Below, one piece after another: positions 21,241 to 33,780 of a stretch of DNA of 64,000 nucleotides. Made by a program: the position numbers and the translations under genes. Numbering within the stretch: position 1 is the stretch's first letter; each line of letters starts with the position of its first letter. Source of the DNA: Salvator merianae (Eukaryota > Chordata > Lepidosauria > Squamata > Teiidae); the NCBI GenBank assembly GCA_003586115.2, contig QVOM02000034.1, positions 127,941,936-128,005,935 of the forward strand, read 5' to 3'. Under the pieces are notes generated by a model that was given only the letters and a program-made list of their open reading frames with translations, searched no databases and was not told where the DNA came from.

Positions 21241-23779
21241 TAATCATAAATTGGTTTGATTAAACCTATTTATAATTGAATAATAAGGTCTAAATATTAA
21301 TTGAGCAACAAACTTTTTGGAAGGAAAATGTTACTTTTGATGAAAGTATTAAATTGTTTAAAACTGCAGCATAGCAATTAACTTTTCAGATAAAACATTT
21401 TTTTTTTTTCCGTCAGTTAGGAGGCAATATTTTTTCTACCATTATACATTACTGCAAAACAATGAAAACATAAAGGTAATCAGTTGACAGGTAGAAGCTT
21501 ATGAGTTTAATTTATCAACATTTTAAAATCACATTGCAGAGCATGTGAAATAGCTTTAGACAATTGTTGGAAACCCGTACTATACTTCATAAAGTTACAT
21601 TAAACCTATAATCACAGCATCTAGTTTGTTAGCGTTTAACATTATAAAGATCTTAGCTCTTATTCTCCCTTCCTTCCACCAACTGTTAGAACAATATAAA
21701 GTTCCATGTAAACAGACCTTTACATTACTATCAGCCTGAAACTTTCAAAGTTGCAAAGACTCAAATATCCTCTGAGTTTTTCAATGTTTTCAAATTAAAA
21801 CAATCTATTCCCTCATTCTCAGGGAAATGTTTTTCTTTAAAAACAAAAACATTGCTACAATTTTTTGTGGTCTTGCATATATTGTTAACAGCAGAGAAAG
21901 AGTACCAATTTAAAACCCTCAAGTCTATTCTGAAACCAAGTAACTTTTATATCCTATAAAATCCAAGACAGTTGCTCATTCTTCTTTCTTTCCTTCTCTC
22001 TTTCCCAAGGAAGGACTTAACTGAGATGGATTCTTAATAATAAGGCTGCAACTTTAGCAGATTTTTTTAAAAGATGAGATCATGAAAATAGTCATTATTG
22101 TATTAAAACAGAGCAACCATCCTTTTCAAAAAGACAGAAGATTCCTTGCTTTGCAGAATGAGAAAATTAACAAGGACCAATTCTGATGTAATGTTTGACT
22201 TATGAACTCATGAGAACAAGAAGAGAGCAGATTTACTGTGTATTAAACTAAGACACCCAAAAAGAATTTTCTCAAGCTATGCCAAAATGTAAATCTCAGT
22301 GATAAACTCCATAAACACAAATTATTTTTTAAGCTGTAATGAAATTCCCATATAACTGCAACATTAACTATATTTTAAATGCATAGAACTTAGTATTTTT
22401 TTTCCATAAAAAACTGTTTATATTGATACATGAAGAGGTTGTGGAGCTCCCTATGAAGTTACTTGAAGGCCCTAAGGCTTAAATTCTTGCTGACGTGCAG
22501 GGTCAAAAAGAAGCACTGCAAGGTTCTGAAATGAACAGTTAGAGACCCAATCTACAAGCATTCTTGCTTTTGCTTTATGAATACACTAATTCAAAAAGAA
22601 AGTAATAACGTTAGCTTCAAAATGAATTCAGAAGTAGAACTTCTGCTCAGCTAATCTCTTGGGCTGGAACCTTTGAGTTTAATCCTGCACTGATCCTTGA
22701 TCTTTAATCACAGTGCAAAGAATAACCAGCTTCAATTTGGGGGGGGGGGGGACATAGTATACAGAGCGATAAACACAATTCATTTCATGCAAGCAATGTA
22801 TTAATATTTCTTTTATTGTGGTCAATGACTAATTAAGAACAGAGAACAAAAGAGAGACTGCAAAGGGTAAGCCATTCTCCAAATGAAAGTTACTGTATAT
22901 TAAACCTTTTGAAACACTGGTAAGATCAGATTGGACACTGTCAGAAATAAAGAACAGGAATGTCATTTATTCAGAACAATGACAACACTCTGATTCTGAT
23001 TCTTGCTGAGAATGCCTGTATAAGCATCTGATTATATACATTTTTACCGATATACAAAGTAACTATATGTTAGTGCTTGTCCAAACTGTAGGCTGCTTTT
23101 TACTGCCCAGGAGATGTTAATCCTGTCTCACCAGATGATGATGTCATTCTGTTAGTGACAGCTCTTGATACCAGCTGTTTCCCACCAAAATCCAATAGTT
23201 TTACCCTCCAAAACCATCCAGGTATGGCACACCCTCCATGCCTGATTATTAATACTGTGCAATATAAGAACTTTGAAATGCACAGATAATAAAAATGGTT
23301 TTATGGCTGCTAGTTGGTTTTATGTTCATTCTTATCTTTTCTCTAATTTTTGCAATTAATTCCTGCTCCTCCTTTAAAATATTTTATTATTTTCATGTTT
23401 TTATTGTTTGTTGTTACATCTGAGTAACAACTGAGTTACATCTGAATAAATTGCCCCAGGCTTATGGTTCATCAACAGTTGTGCATAGTGAAAAGTCAAG
23501 GTTAAACTTTGCCCAGACAAAGACCCTGCTGGTGTCACAAAAGCAATCATGAGCATACACCTAGCTGAACTTGATATGACCAGTTATTCAGATGACTCTT
23601 TGGAGTCAATATTTCAGATGCCAGAGCAGCAGCTCCTACTGGGCTGCTATGGTTTCTGGCCCCACAGCATCCTTTATCACCCAAAGGCCCACAGATGCAA
23701 GTGAGCAAGGACCTTCAAGGACATTGGTGGAGGATCTAGTTGGCCACATGTGAGCCTATTTGAAAAGAGAGAGATGCAC
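21241..23779. other. AT-rich non-coding, nothing identified
   Basis: Long AT-rich stretch with almost no open frames on either strand and no recognised family. A G-run lies at about 22739-22751. Near 22800-22840 TTTTATTGTGGTCAATGACT resembles the tail seen in the 13190-13230 insertion. Confidence 0.4.
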
Positions 23780-24108
23780 TGAGATGTGCAAATTCAATTC
23801 AAATTCTATTGGTAAATCAAACCATTTAGTTTGAACCAGTTTGATTCAAACTGAACCAGCCCCTGTTTAAAAGCAGCTGGTTTGATTTTAACTGAACCAA
23901 GGTCAAACAGAATAGTCTGAATCATTTGAGTTCAACTGGATCTTGCCCTTTAAATAGGGCTTTTCCAAAGTATTTCCAGTGGGGTTTTTTTATTTTAATC
24001 TCAAACTGTTTGTGAACTGTTCAACTCTGGTTCTAGATCGAACTGAACTCAGGGTGGTTAGGTTTAATTTGAACCAAACCTTAGAATCTGAGTTCCTGCA
24101 TATCTCTA
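23780..24108. mobile_element. AT-rich hAT-like MITE, copy 2
   Basis: Ends read TGAGATGTGCA on the left and TAGAGATATGCA (opposite strand) on the right. The interior is a dense mix of GTTTGAACC / GGTTTGATT and their complements (AACTGAACC), the same composition as 3191-3547. Target duplication is not clear. No coding capacity. Confidence 0.6.
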
Positions 24109-25972
24109 GAAGTAAGCAGAGGGAGCCCCAGATTCCACAGAAACTCTTAAGTTTCTGTAGACACATTAAAAAGCATAAGCATCCAACCTCAAGTGAATAA
24201 GCATTTCCTGAGCTGTGAAACAGATCACAAATTAGAAATCAAGTGTTTAAACTGATTTCAGGTGTAAACTGCTGACCATACCCTATTGCACTGCAACTTT
24301 TACAGGGAGACCTGAACTATATTTATTTTACCTATCATGCAGCTGCTCCCAGGTAGAGAAGATAAATTCTACCTAAAACAACTAATAGAAGACGAACATC
24401 CACAGATAACGTTGAATGTGGCTAAGTTTTGTGCTAGTGCAATTAAATTAAGAAAAGTTCTAACTGACTCTAACAGATAAGATTTTTAATATATATAGAT
24501 TTTAATATTTATGTAGATTTTACAATTTACACATTTTATTATATTGATCTAAATCTGTCATGACATTAATCATGTATTTTTAACTTTGTTCTGTGACCGT
24601 AATAAAGTTTTCAGGTGTATCTCTTCCTTTTATCTGCTGGCTTGATCTACCTATCCATTTATATACAGAGAGAGAAACATCTCAGTTTAATGAATGCAAG
24701 GGCAAGCAGAAGACCATAAAGAGAGAATGCATATTGAAAACCCATTTGGCCTTGAACAGAGCAGATTTTCTTCACACCTTAGTAATATTATTTGTTACAG
24801 TATGCCTTTCCTTCACAGGATTGAATGGCAGTCATTTTGTGGTAAAAGGAAAGGAAAAGTTTGCACTTATAAAAATTATTGGGCGAGGGGAAAATTTGAT
24901 TCTAGGTGTGAATCTCAGAGTTGCTAACTACAACCAGTAGACCACAAAGAAACATGAAAACTCCATCCATCTTCATAACCAAGGGCTGGCAGACTAAATG
25001 GACCATTAGATACTGCAGTGATCTTCCATACATGCATCTGGGCATATAAAGAGAGCTATGAGAATTAAGCTGTTCTGTTTTATCTCCTCCACAACCTTCA
25101 GAACATCTCACTCTGTGCAAAATATTCTAAGGTCAGAAAATTTTGCAGAGTTCTAGTAATGTATGTCAAATATGGCACAGTGTTGTAGAAAACCTCTGCC
25201 AGAGCACATTAATATGAATGAGCTCTTAGTCAGTCTAGAATATATGGCTAGCTTACAACAAGGAGGTAGACTGTTTGAGCTAAGCTTGCATACTGGGAAA
25301 AGAAATTCTGGATGCAGCATTTTCCCAGTTTTTATTCATTTTGAAAAGAAGCCATTGGATGCTTTCAAACATTTTGCAATGCAGTACAAATTCCAAAAGA
25401 GCATTTTCCACAACATATTTTCACTATTACAAGTTGTATTGTAACCATTCCCCCTTAACAAATGGGATTTTTCAGTATTGTGTGGGGCTTTTTTGCCTCC
25501 AGCAGTGCATCTGACAGCAGGAAGGGGTGAAGGAGGGCAATTGCTGGAAGGGGCAACTGTCCTGGGTGGGATCTTGTTTTTGGAAAAGCACCAGAATGAA
25601 ACAAAAGAAGACAGAGAAGACAGCAATTACAGCATGGGAGAGAAAGCAGAGGCACTCTTGACTTGATTGATTGGACTACTGAGGACCCTTCAGGGTTGCT
25701 TCATATGATTCCTATTAAGAAAGAGAAACAAGAACAGGCATCATGTGAAACAACTCTGAAGGGGCCTTGCAGCTTGATCAAGAAAAGAGATTGCAGAGAG
25801 GCTTTCAGTACATGAGCACTGTATACTGTATTCTCTGTGCCTCTTGCTCTTTTATCCTGTAATCTCTTTTATCCGTTTCCTAAGGTGAAATTTAAATCTT
25901 CCAGCAAAACTTTGCTGATTCCACCTCAGATTTCAAAGAGGTAGGTAAGTGGGTGGAGAATTCAAACAAAAA

Positions 25973-26045
25973 CTAGAGATGCGCAAGAACTGGTTCTGCA
26001 TGATTTTGTTTGACGCAAACCAAGCCAGCTGGTTCAAGTTCTGAT
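25973..26045 (+). mobile_element. Truncated hAT-like MITE end
   Basis: Begins TAGAGATGCGCAAGAACTGG followed by TTCT and AAACCAAGCCAGCTGGTTCAA, the end type of the MITEs at 3191 and 23780. No matching right end was found downstream, so it is a solo end. A similar solo end, TAGAGGTGTGCAAATT, lies near 62184. Confidence 0.45.
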
Positions 26046-27111
26046 TACATCAAACTCCCCTGTCCTCATGCCTGCTGCTCCCCTTTTGCCTCTCACGCCT
26101 GTTCCCATACCTATGCTTACCTGCCAGCCTGGGCCAGGCTGCTTCTACTAACCACACGATTCTTCCAAATGCAATTCAGGGCCTGCCTGTAACCTCTGAC
26201 TGCAGGGTTCTTCCAATGCTAGTTGATGCACTTCAGTCTGCCCCTAAGTCTTCTTGCAGGGAGGACTATAAGTCCTCCCAACAGACCACGTGCACCTTCA
26301 CTTCCTGGAAGGCATGTAACATGATTGATGCAGCAAAGGTGAAGGTGGCAAGGGATGCTTGAACCCCTACCTGCCTCTTTTTGCATGGCTGAAGCCATAG
26401 CTTAACAGCTCATGGAGACGAGATCTTTTTCAGGTGACTCATTGGGTTGGTTCAGTGATTCTGCCCCAGTGTTAAGATTGCCATGAGTCTGAATCTCCCA
26501 TCATACTCCTTCCCCAGTTTCAATCCTAGGTTAGTAGGATGTCTTCAAGTTACCACATGCTGAAAAAGTCACTCCTGCAGAACTTCCAGCCTTCCTACGT
26601 TTACTTTAGATGGAGCCAGTTCTTTCTCAAAAGTGCTGGCAAGTCCTAAGGTACTTGAGATACATTAATCTATAGTATTCTTTGGCTAGAAAGAAGTTCT
26701 CCAAAAGGCATATTAAATTCACATTGACTAAGAAAAACATTCCACAAAGCTACTGGCAAGAGCAATATTTAAGTATTATTCACTGTGTATGCTGGAGTAA
26801 TTATCTTACCACAGAAAGTGAGAAGCCAAATCAAAAAACACAATGCCGCATTTGAGGCTAGCAATGATTCCTCAATTAAGCAATGTTTACATTTTATTTC
26901 TGCCTCTTTTCTTTTAATATATTTTGATACTTAAAACATCAAAGTTCCGCAAAATTTGGCAGAGACTCAACAGCTAAATATCTCCTGGCAAAGTCTGACA
27001 TAATTAATAATAATCGGTTAACAATACGTATTTTGCTTGTTATGTTCTCACTGTATAAGGCTTGGTTTGCACTTACTGTAGTGGAATTATCTAAGATCAA
27101 GGTACGTTGGG

Positions 27112-27177
27112 GCCATTCACATTTTGCACACTGGAACATTCCTGTTCTGTTCCAGAAGTGTGCAAAATATGAATGGC
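27112..27177. repeat. Hairpin-forming inverted repeat
   Basis: The left arm GCCATTCACATTTTGCACAC-TGGAACA (27112-27138) pairs with the right arm 27148-27177 across a 9 bp loop, with one substitution and a 2-3 base bulge. It may be the core of a palindromic MITE; no outer ends or target duplication are evident. Confidence 0.75.
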
Positions 27178-28235
27178 TGGAATGGACCGCCATTGCACAG
27201 TCAAGCCTCAGGTTTGGACTTTGCAGAGCGATCCAGAAACAACAAAAGACCGTGCAGCCTTAGTCATGCAGTCCAAACCCCCTCACTGCACAGCACCTAG
27301 AAGAGGTGCGAAGATGCCATTCCTGGGCTGATCCTTGTGCTTCAGGTAAGCCTGAGAACAACTTTTAAGTTGTCCATAGCAGGAACAACCTGGGGAGGGC
27401 TCAGCCAGTTTCCAGGTACCTGCAGTGGTGTCTGGGTGCAGACACGAAATTCCAGTGGACAGCATGGGACACTCCTGCAGGTAAGTATGAAAAGGTCCTA
27501 GAAGTTCAGGTTTTAGTACAGTTATTTTGTATTCTACTTTTAATCCCTGCAGCCCATCTCACAGATGGTATTGGCCTGATTTCTACTGGGACAGTTTCCT
27601 AAAATCATACTTAAGAACAACAAAATCATAATTAGGTAAGCCCTTAATGATTCGTTAATTTTTCTCTTTTTTGTCATCACTGCCTTGAAACCTCAGTGAA
27701 CAGTGGCATACTATTAAAAATAAATAATCAATCAAAATATAATGCAATCATATTTTTTCAGCTACATACCATACAAAAAATACATAGGCCCTTGCTGGGG
27801 TGAAAAGGTAATCCACAGTACTGAAGGAAGGTAGCACAATAATTTCAAAAACTTTATTACTGATTTATTCTGTTGTTCCAAAATATCAAGGACCAAAGGT
27901 ATACCATATTTAGCAATTCTGTGCAAATGGAAGCCCACACAGAGAGTGACAAAACATAGAATTTGGCACCACAAAGCTCTTATAAATTTATTTACACAGT
28001 TCATTTTTAGCCCTTAAAGTTACAAAGATTAAGTAGTACAATGTAAAATGCCAACTGTATTTGCAAATAGCTCCAGCTGGGGAAATATTCTTGTATTCAT
28101 GACTTTTAAACATCTTTTATAGTAGCTCTGAAGAGACTAAGCTCAGTAGAAGCTTGAAATATTCATACAATGTCCAAACATTTAAGTGAACAGTGTTCAT
28201 AAATGTATGCGGTCATTCCAGTAATGTACAGTTAA

Positions 28236-31160
28236 GTTGTTGCTGTTTAGCCATTTAGTTGCATCTGACTTTACATGACCCCATGGAACACAGGCCTTCT
28301 GTCTGCTGGAGTCTGCCCATGCTCATAGTTTTGCTTCCATGGCACTATCTATCCATCTCATCCTCTGCCGTCCCCTTCTCTTTTTGCTGTCAATCTTTCC
28401 CAGCATCAAAGTCTTTTCCAGTGAGCTCTGTCTTCTCATTATGTGGCCAAAGTGTTTGAGCTTCAGCTTCAGTATTTGTCTTTTCAATGAACAGTCAGGG
28501 TTGATTTCCTTCAGTATTGACTGATTTGATCTCCTTGGCATCCAAGGGACACTCAGAGATTTTCTCCAGCACCACAATTCAAAAATGTTGATTTTCAGGC
28601 TCCCTGATTTTCGGTGCTCAGGCTCCCTTATGGTCCAACTCTCAAAGCCATACATTACTACTGGGAAAACCATAGCTTTGACTATACAGGGTCTCTACTT
28701 TTTAATATGCTGTCCAGGCTTGCCATAGCTTTTCTCCCAAGGAGGAAGCATCTTTTAATTTCATGGCTACAGTCACCATCTGCAGTGATTTTTGAGCTTA
28801 GGAAAATAAAACATGACATTGCTTCCATTTCTTCCCCCTCTATTTGCCAAGGAGCAATGGGACTGGATTCCATGATTTTTTAATGTTGAGCTTCAAGTCA
28901 GCTTTTGCACTCACTTCTTTAAACTGCATCAAAAGATTCTTTAGTTTCTCTTCACTTTCTGTCTTCAGAGTGGTTATCGTCTGCATATCTGAGGTTATTG
29001 ATATTTCTCCTCGCAATCTTCATTCCAACTTTTGATTCATCTAAACTAATATTTGCACGATGTGTTCTTCATACAAGCTAAATAAACAGGGTAACACTCC
29101 TTTTTAAATTTCAAACCAATCACTTGTTCCAAATCAGTTCTGTTGCTTCTTGACCCACATACAGATTCTTCAGATCTGGTACACTCATATCTTTTAACTA
29201 GTCAAAGTTTGTTGTGATCTACACAATCAAAGGCTTTAGCATAGCCAATAAAGCAGAATTAGCTGTTTTTCTGGAATTTTCTTGCTTTCTCCATGATCCA
29301 GCAAATGTTGGCAATTTGGCCTCTAGTCCTTCTGTGTCTTGAAAACCAGCTTGCTCTTCTGGTAGTTCTCTGTTCATATATTGCTGAAGCCAAGCTTGCA
29401 AGATCTTGAGCATTAGCTTGCAAGTGTGTGAAAAGCACAACTGTTCAATAGTTTGAACGTTCTTTGGCATTACTCTTCTTTGGAACTGGAATGTAAACTG
29501 ACCTTTTCTAATGCAGTAGCCACAGCTGAGATTTCCAAATTTGCCGGCATATTGGGAGCAGCATTTTAAGTGCATAATCTCCTTGGATATTAAACAGTTC
29601 AGCTGGAATTCCATCACCCTCATCAATCTTGTTGTTGGCAATGCTTCCTGAGGATCATTTGACTTCACTCTCCAGGATGTCTGGTTCTAGGTCGGTGTCC
29701 ACATCATCATGGCTATCAGCGATGTTAAGATTTTTCTTGCGTAATTTTTCTGTGTATTTTTGCCATCTATCTCTTTTACTTCTGTTAGGTCTCTGCCATT
29801 TTTGCTTTTACCATGCCTATTTGTGCATGAAACATTGCCTTGAGATCTCCAATTTTTTTGAAGAGATCTCATCTTTCCCATTCTATTATTTTATTCTATT
29901 TATTTGCACTTAAGCAGACCTTCTTGTCTCTTCTTGCTATTCTCTAGAAGACTGCATTCAGCTGAGTATATCTTTCCCTTTCTCCCTGCCTTTCACTTTC
30001 ATTCTTTCCTCAGCTATTTGTAAAGCCTCATCAGACAGTCATTTTGCCTTCTTGCTCTTCTTTGTCTTTGGGTTGTTTTTTGTTGCTGCCTCCTGTACAG
30101 TGTCACACTCTGTCTACCAGATATAATACCTTAAACTCATCACCTCCACCGCATATTCATAAGGGATATTATTTAGGTCATACTTGTACGGTCTAGCGGC
30201 TTTCCTTACTTTCTTCAAGTCTGAATTTTCACAATCTGAGCCACAGACAGCTCCAGGTCTTGTTTTTACTGCCTAAATAGAGTTTCTCCATCGGTGGCTG
30301 CAATGTATATAATCAATCTGATTTCAGATTATGTTCATGTGTATGGCTGTCTTTTGGGCTGTTGGAAAAGAGTGTTTACTATGACCAGTGAGTTATCTTG
30401 ACAAAACTCTACTAGTCTCTGGCCTTGCTTCATTTCATACTCCAATGCCAAACTTGCCTGTTGTTCCAGTGATCTTTTGACTTCATAATTTAGCATTTGA
30501 GTCCTCCTATGATGAAAGCAACATCATTTTTTTGATTCTGTCATTTTTGACATTGTACCTAGTACTGCTTTTTTTACCTTTTATGACTATGAGGGCTACT
30601 CCATTTCTTCTGAGGGATTCTTGCTCACAGTAGTAGATATAATAGTCATCCAAATTAAATTCACCCATTCATGTCCATTTTAGTTCATTGACTCCTAAGA
30701 TGTCAATGTTTAGTCTTGACATCTCATGTTTGACCACATCCAGCTTATCTTGGATCTATGAACATTCCAGGTTCTATGCAATATTGTTCTTTACAGCACT
30801 GGACTTTCCTCTCACACCAGACATCTACAGCTGAGCATCCTTTCCACTTTGACCCAACCATGTCACTCTTTCTGAGGCTACTTGTACTTGCCCTCTGCAC
30901 TTTCCCAGTAATGCATTGTGTGCCTTCTGACCTGGCTCATCTTCTGGCGTGATATCTTTTAGCCTTTTGATACTGTCGATGGGGATTTCTTGGCAAGGAC
31001 ACTGGCGTGGTTTGCCATTTCTTTATTAAGTGGATTTCCTTTTTCCTGAACTCTCCACTATGACCTGTCCATCTTGGATGGTCCTCCGTGGCTTAGTTCA
31101 TAGCTTCACTGGGCTACACAAGCCCCTCTGCCCTGACAAGGCATGAAGGGGCAAATTCTA
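28236..31160 (-). mobile_element. BovB (RTE clade) LINE, nearly full length, degenerate
   Basis: BovB is a non-LTR retrotransposon abundant in squamates and ruminants. On the minus strand the parts appear in order. Near 30716-30672 an apurinic-endonuclease segment reads RLNIDILGVNELKWT. At 29668-29219 an RT segment includes LQQYMNRELPEEQAGFQ. The YADD box is at 28987-28976 (INNLRYADD). Then SSKITADGDCSHEIKR (28873-28682) and the C-terminal block FELWCWRKSLSVPW, RRSNQSILKEINPD and KRRGRQRMRWID (28673-28323). The 3' end near 28240-28320 carries the BovB tail words (CATGTAAAGTCAGATGCAAC on the minus strand). Frameshifts split it into at least four open pieces, so no active protein is made. It is about 2.9 kb against a usual 3.2 kb or so. 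Confidence 0.92.
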
Positions 31161-33326
31161 TATCCCTATCATTAATATTTTCAACTCAACTTTTTAATCA
31201 TGTTATATTTCAAAATGTTACAACTTTGTAATTTTTATAATATTTTTAAATACAATTATAATTTATAGCTTTAATTTCTACTCTATAGATCAAATCAGCA
31301 GCATGCTTACTTAATATAGCTGTTTTTCTTTTTAAATTAGTAGCAGAGTGTGAAATTATTCTGTGAACTTCTGTTTTAAAGAATAGGCTGCCTGCTTTTG
31401 CACATCGCAGTAGCCCATAAACCATAGTTTAACATGAACAAGTTGTGGACTGAATTGCTCACATTTTGTTCTGCCCTTTGTGGAGCCAGGAGCAGCAAGA
31501 CATGAACTTTGGTTTCCCATATAAATCAGTACTCATAATTTGTTGCTGACAAAGTCAGAAACAAACTTTGACTTACATAGGTTCCATGGCTTTTTCAGTC
31601 TTACAAATGTCACTTCATTTTGGTTACTCAGTGGGCAAGTACTCGCATGCTGATTTCTTTTTCTTGTTCCTAGTTGACCAGTCTGAAGGTATAGATTGCA
31701 TAGGACAACACCTGCTGAAATATGAAATTCCAATGTGAGTGGCGCACTGTGGTGCTAGCCATTCTGCAAGGACCAGCTCTAGGGCAGATTCCCTTCCTGA
31801 GACTTTTATTTGAGCCATCTTTTCTTTTTTCAAAAACACTGTTGAGGGAAAGACATGCCAGTTCTAGCCCTTGTCCTTCCTTTCTTCCTGCATGTCCCTC
31901 TCCACTACCACTAAGCTCAGCTCTGGCTCCACAGCCCTTGTCATAGCTGCTTAGCCTCAGAACCCTGCCAGCACTGCAGCTGCTGCAGTCTGGGGCTTTG
32001 TGCTGCTGCCTCTGCTGGGGTGGACCCAGTTGCAGTGCTGCTCCCACACCCAGAGGCAGAGAAGGAACCCATTGTGGACTGCAGGTGATTTGAGTGAGGC
32101 CAGCAGGACTCAGATCCACGTGATCATTCTGTTGTTGAACCCCCTCACTTGCTTGTTCCCTGTAGCCAGAAGACAGGGAGGGAGGGCCTGTTGAGCTCAG
32201 GACAGTACTGCCAGAAGCACTGACTGCAGAGTTACTGGGGCGAGCTGGGCGAGTGGGCAAGGAAGGGTGGGAGGAATAGTGTGCCATGATGGGGAGAAAG
32301 CCAACCTAGGCAGCTATATGGACAACAAGTCTTGGGATCTTCTTCATGACAGGACAGGGTGAGTACCCTGCTCACCTCTGCTTTGTTCTAGAGCTGGCCA
32401 TTGAGAGCCAACCCACATTATTATATCAGAATAAATAATGGAATGAAAGGATGAATAAAGGAATGAGCAGACCTCAAAGTCAAAGTTTAATCAAGTATTG
32501 TGTTGGGAAATACTTTCTTTTCTCTGTCCTGATTTTTCTAATAGTTTAGCTTTTATTTGCTGCAAACCTCAAATGCTGCAGCACTTCCTCTCCTGTTAAG
32601 TACTTTTTACATATAATTCACTCAAAGAGGCTGTAGGGGTGGGGGAGCATGGAGGTTCTCCCCTAAACTGTGGGACTTCACCTTTTCTCCATGATTAATG
32701 TCAGTTCTTGGGAGACTGCTCTACCTTGCAAGGTAGACCAGGTAACTGACTGTGAATCCCAGTAAACTTAAGGGATTATGATCTTCCAATATCTCATTGC
32801 CTATAAGAAGGAAATGTTAAGTGGCCTTTTGCCATATCAATTAGTCTGGAAAAAACACTTCCCAAAATGCCACCTGAAGCTAGGTTCTTAGCAAGGTATA
32901 TAGAGAGAGGATTTTTTTAATGCTGACAGACCAATACATATATACAATACTGTCTATGAATGTTAGCCTCTGAGGTGAAGTTTGCCAAATAAACTCTGCA
33001 CAATGAGGATCTTAAAATTCATGGAAGCCTTTGGTCTCATACTGTGGACCCCAAGCTCAGAAAACTATTTGAGTTAAGCTACATACACATCCCACCCCTA
33101 TATTGTCTCTTTCTTGTAAGTAACCTTTGACAGTGGTTCTCCATTGCCTTCTTCTGGGGAAAAAATCACAGAGAATGAATGTCTATACAAAAAGCAGATA
33201 CTCCGTCACAAAGTTGTAGTAGCTCCCAATGTGTGAACAGAGCTGCATAAAATTAAAGCAAGAAGAATATTCCATCTGTTGCATTCCATCGTGAAGCAGA
33301 CATGAGAATATTATTTTCAGTTTTGC
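31161..33326. other. Non-coding; GC-rich patch 31.7-32.3 kb
   Basis: AT-rich to 31.7 kb, then a GC-richer patch that gives the longest open frame in the window (205 codons, minus, 32287-31670). Its Ser/Pro/Gly-rich translation matches no domain and a plus-strand frame overlaps it; I treat it as chance. Confidence 0.45.
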
Positions 33327-33590
33327 ATGCCTGTGTTTATGGATAAAGGGGGCAAGTTAGATAGTGGCAACATCTGTCAAAACCTTTACTTAGGATCATA
33401 CACAGAGATAACGGGCATGATGAAGGCATCCCAAGATGCCTTTGAAAACAACTTAATGAATAATGCACAATATTCTTACGAGCTGATGAGAAAGCCAGAG
33501 TATGATAAACATACTTCATATGCAACAGCTGAATTCTTTAAAAAGGGAGAGGATGATGATTACATAATAGTACACAACAACTGTCATTAA
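33327..33590 (+). other. Unidentified 87-codon open frame before a LINE tail
   Basis: Translation starts MPVFMDKGGKLDSGNICQNL and has a charged, protein-like composition ending KKGEDDDYIIVHNNCH. I do not recognise it. A LINE-type 3' tail follows about 120 bp later, so it may be a retroposed fragment; no splice sites flank it convincingly. A real exon is possible but unsupported. Confidence 0.25.
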
Positions 33591-33699
33591 CAAACTGCTT
33601 TCACCTTCACCTCTTCACTCACGCCTTTGACACTTAGCTTCATCTAAAGTTGTACCGCCAAGCATATTTTAATGTATGCTTTATACTGTTTTACGTTTT

Positions 33700-33780
33700 T
33701 TTTCTTTTATTGTTGTTACCTACCCTGGGACCTTTGGGTGAAAAGCAGGATATAAATATTCAAATAAGGAAAACAAATAA
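33700..33780 (+). mobile_element. LINE-type 3' tail
   Basis: TACCCTGGGACCTTTGGGTG, AAAAGCAGGATATAAATATT and an A-rich tail: the same tail class as at 18305 and 37195 but in plus orientation. Confidence 0.6.

Larger units (their letters stand above)
24109..28235. other. Non-coding; one truncated MITE end and one hairpin
   Basis: Holds the MITE end at 25973 and the hairpin at 27112-27177 (separate entries). Nothing else is recognised. Small open frames here (for example 24593-24940) show no domain. Confidence 0.4.

Noticed and set aside
31670..32287. 205-codon open frame on the minus strand, longest in the window
   Set aside because: Ser/Pro/Gly-rich low-information translation, overlapping frames on the other strand, GC-rich patch, no domain and no splice or start context. 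Best explained as chance.
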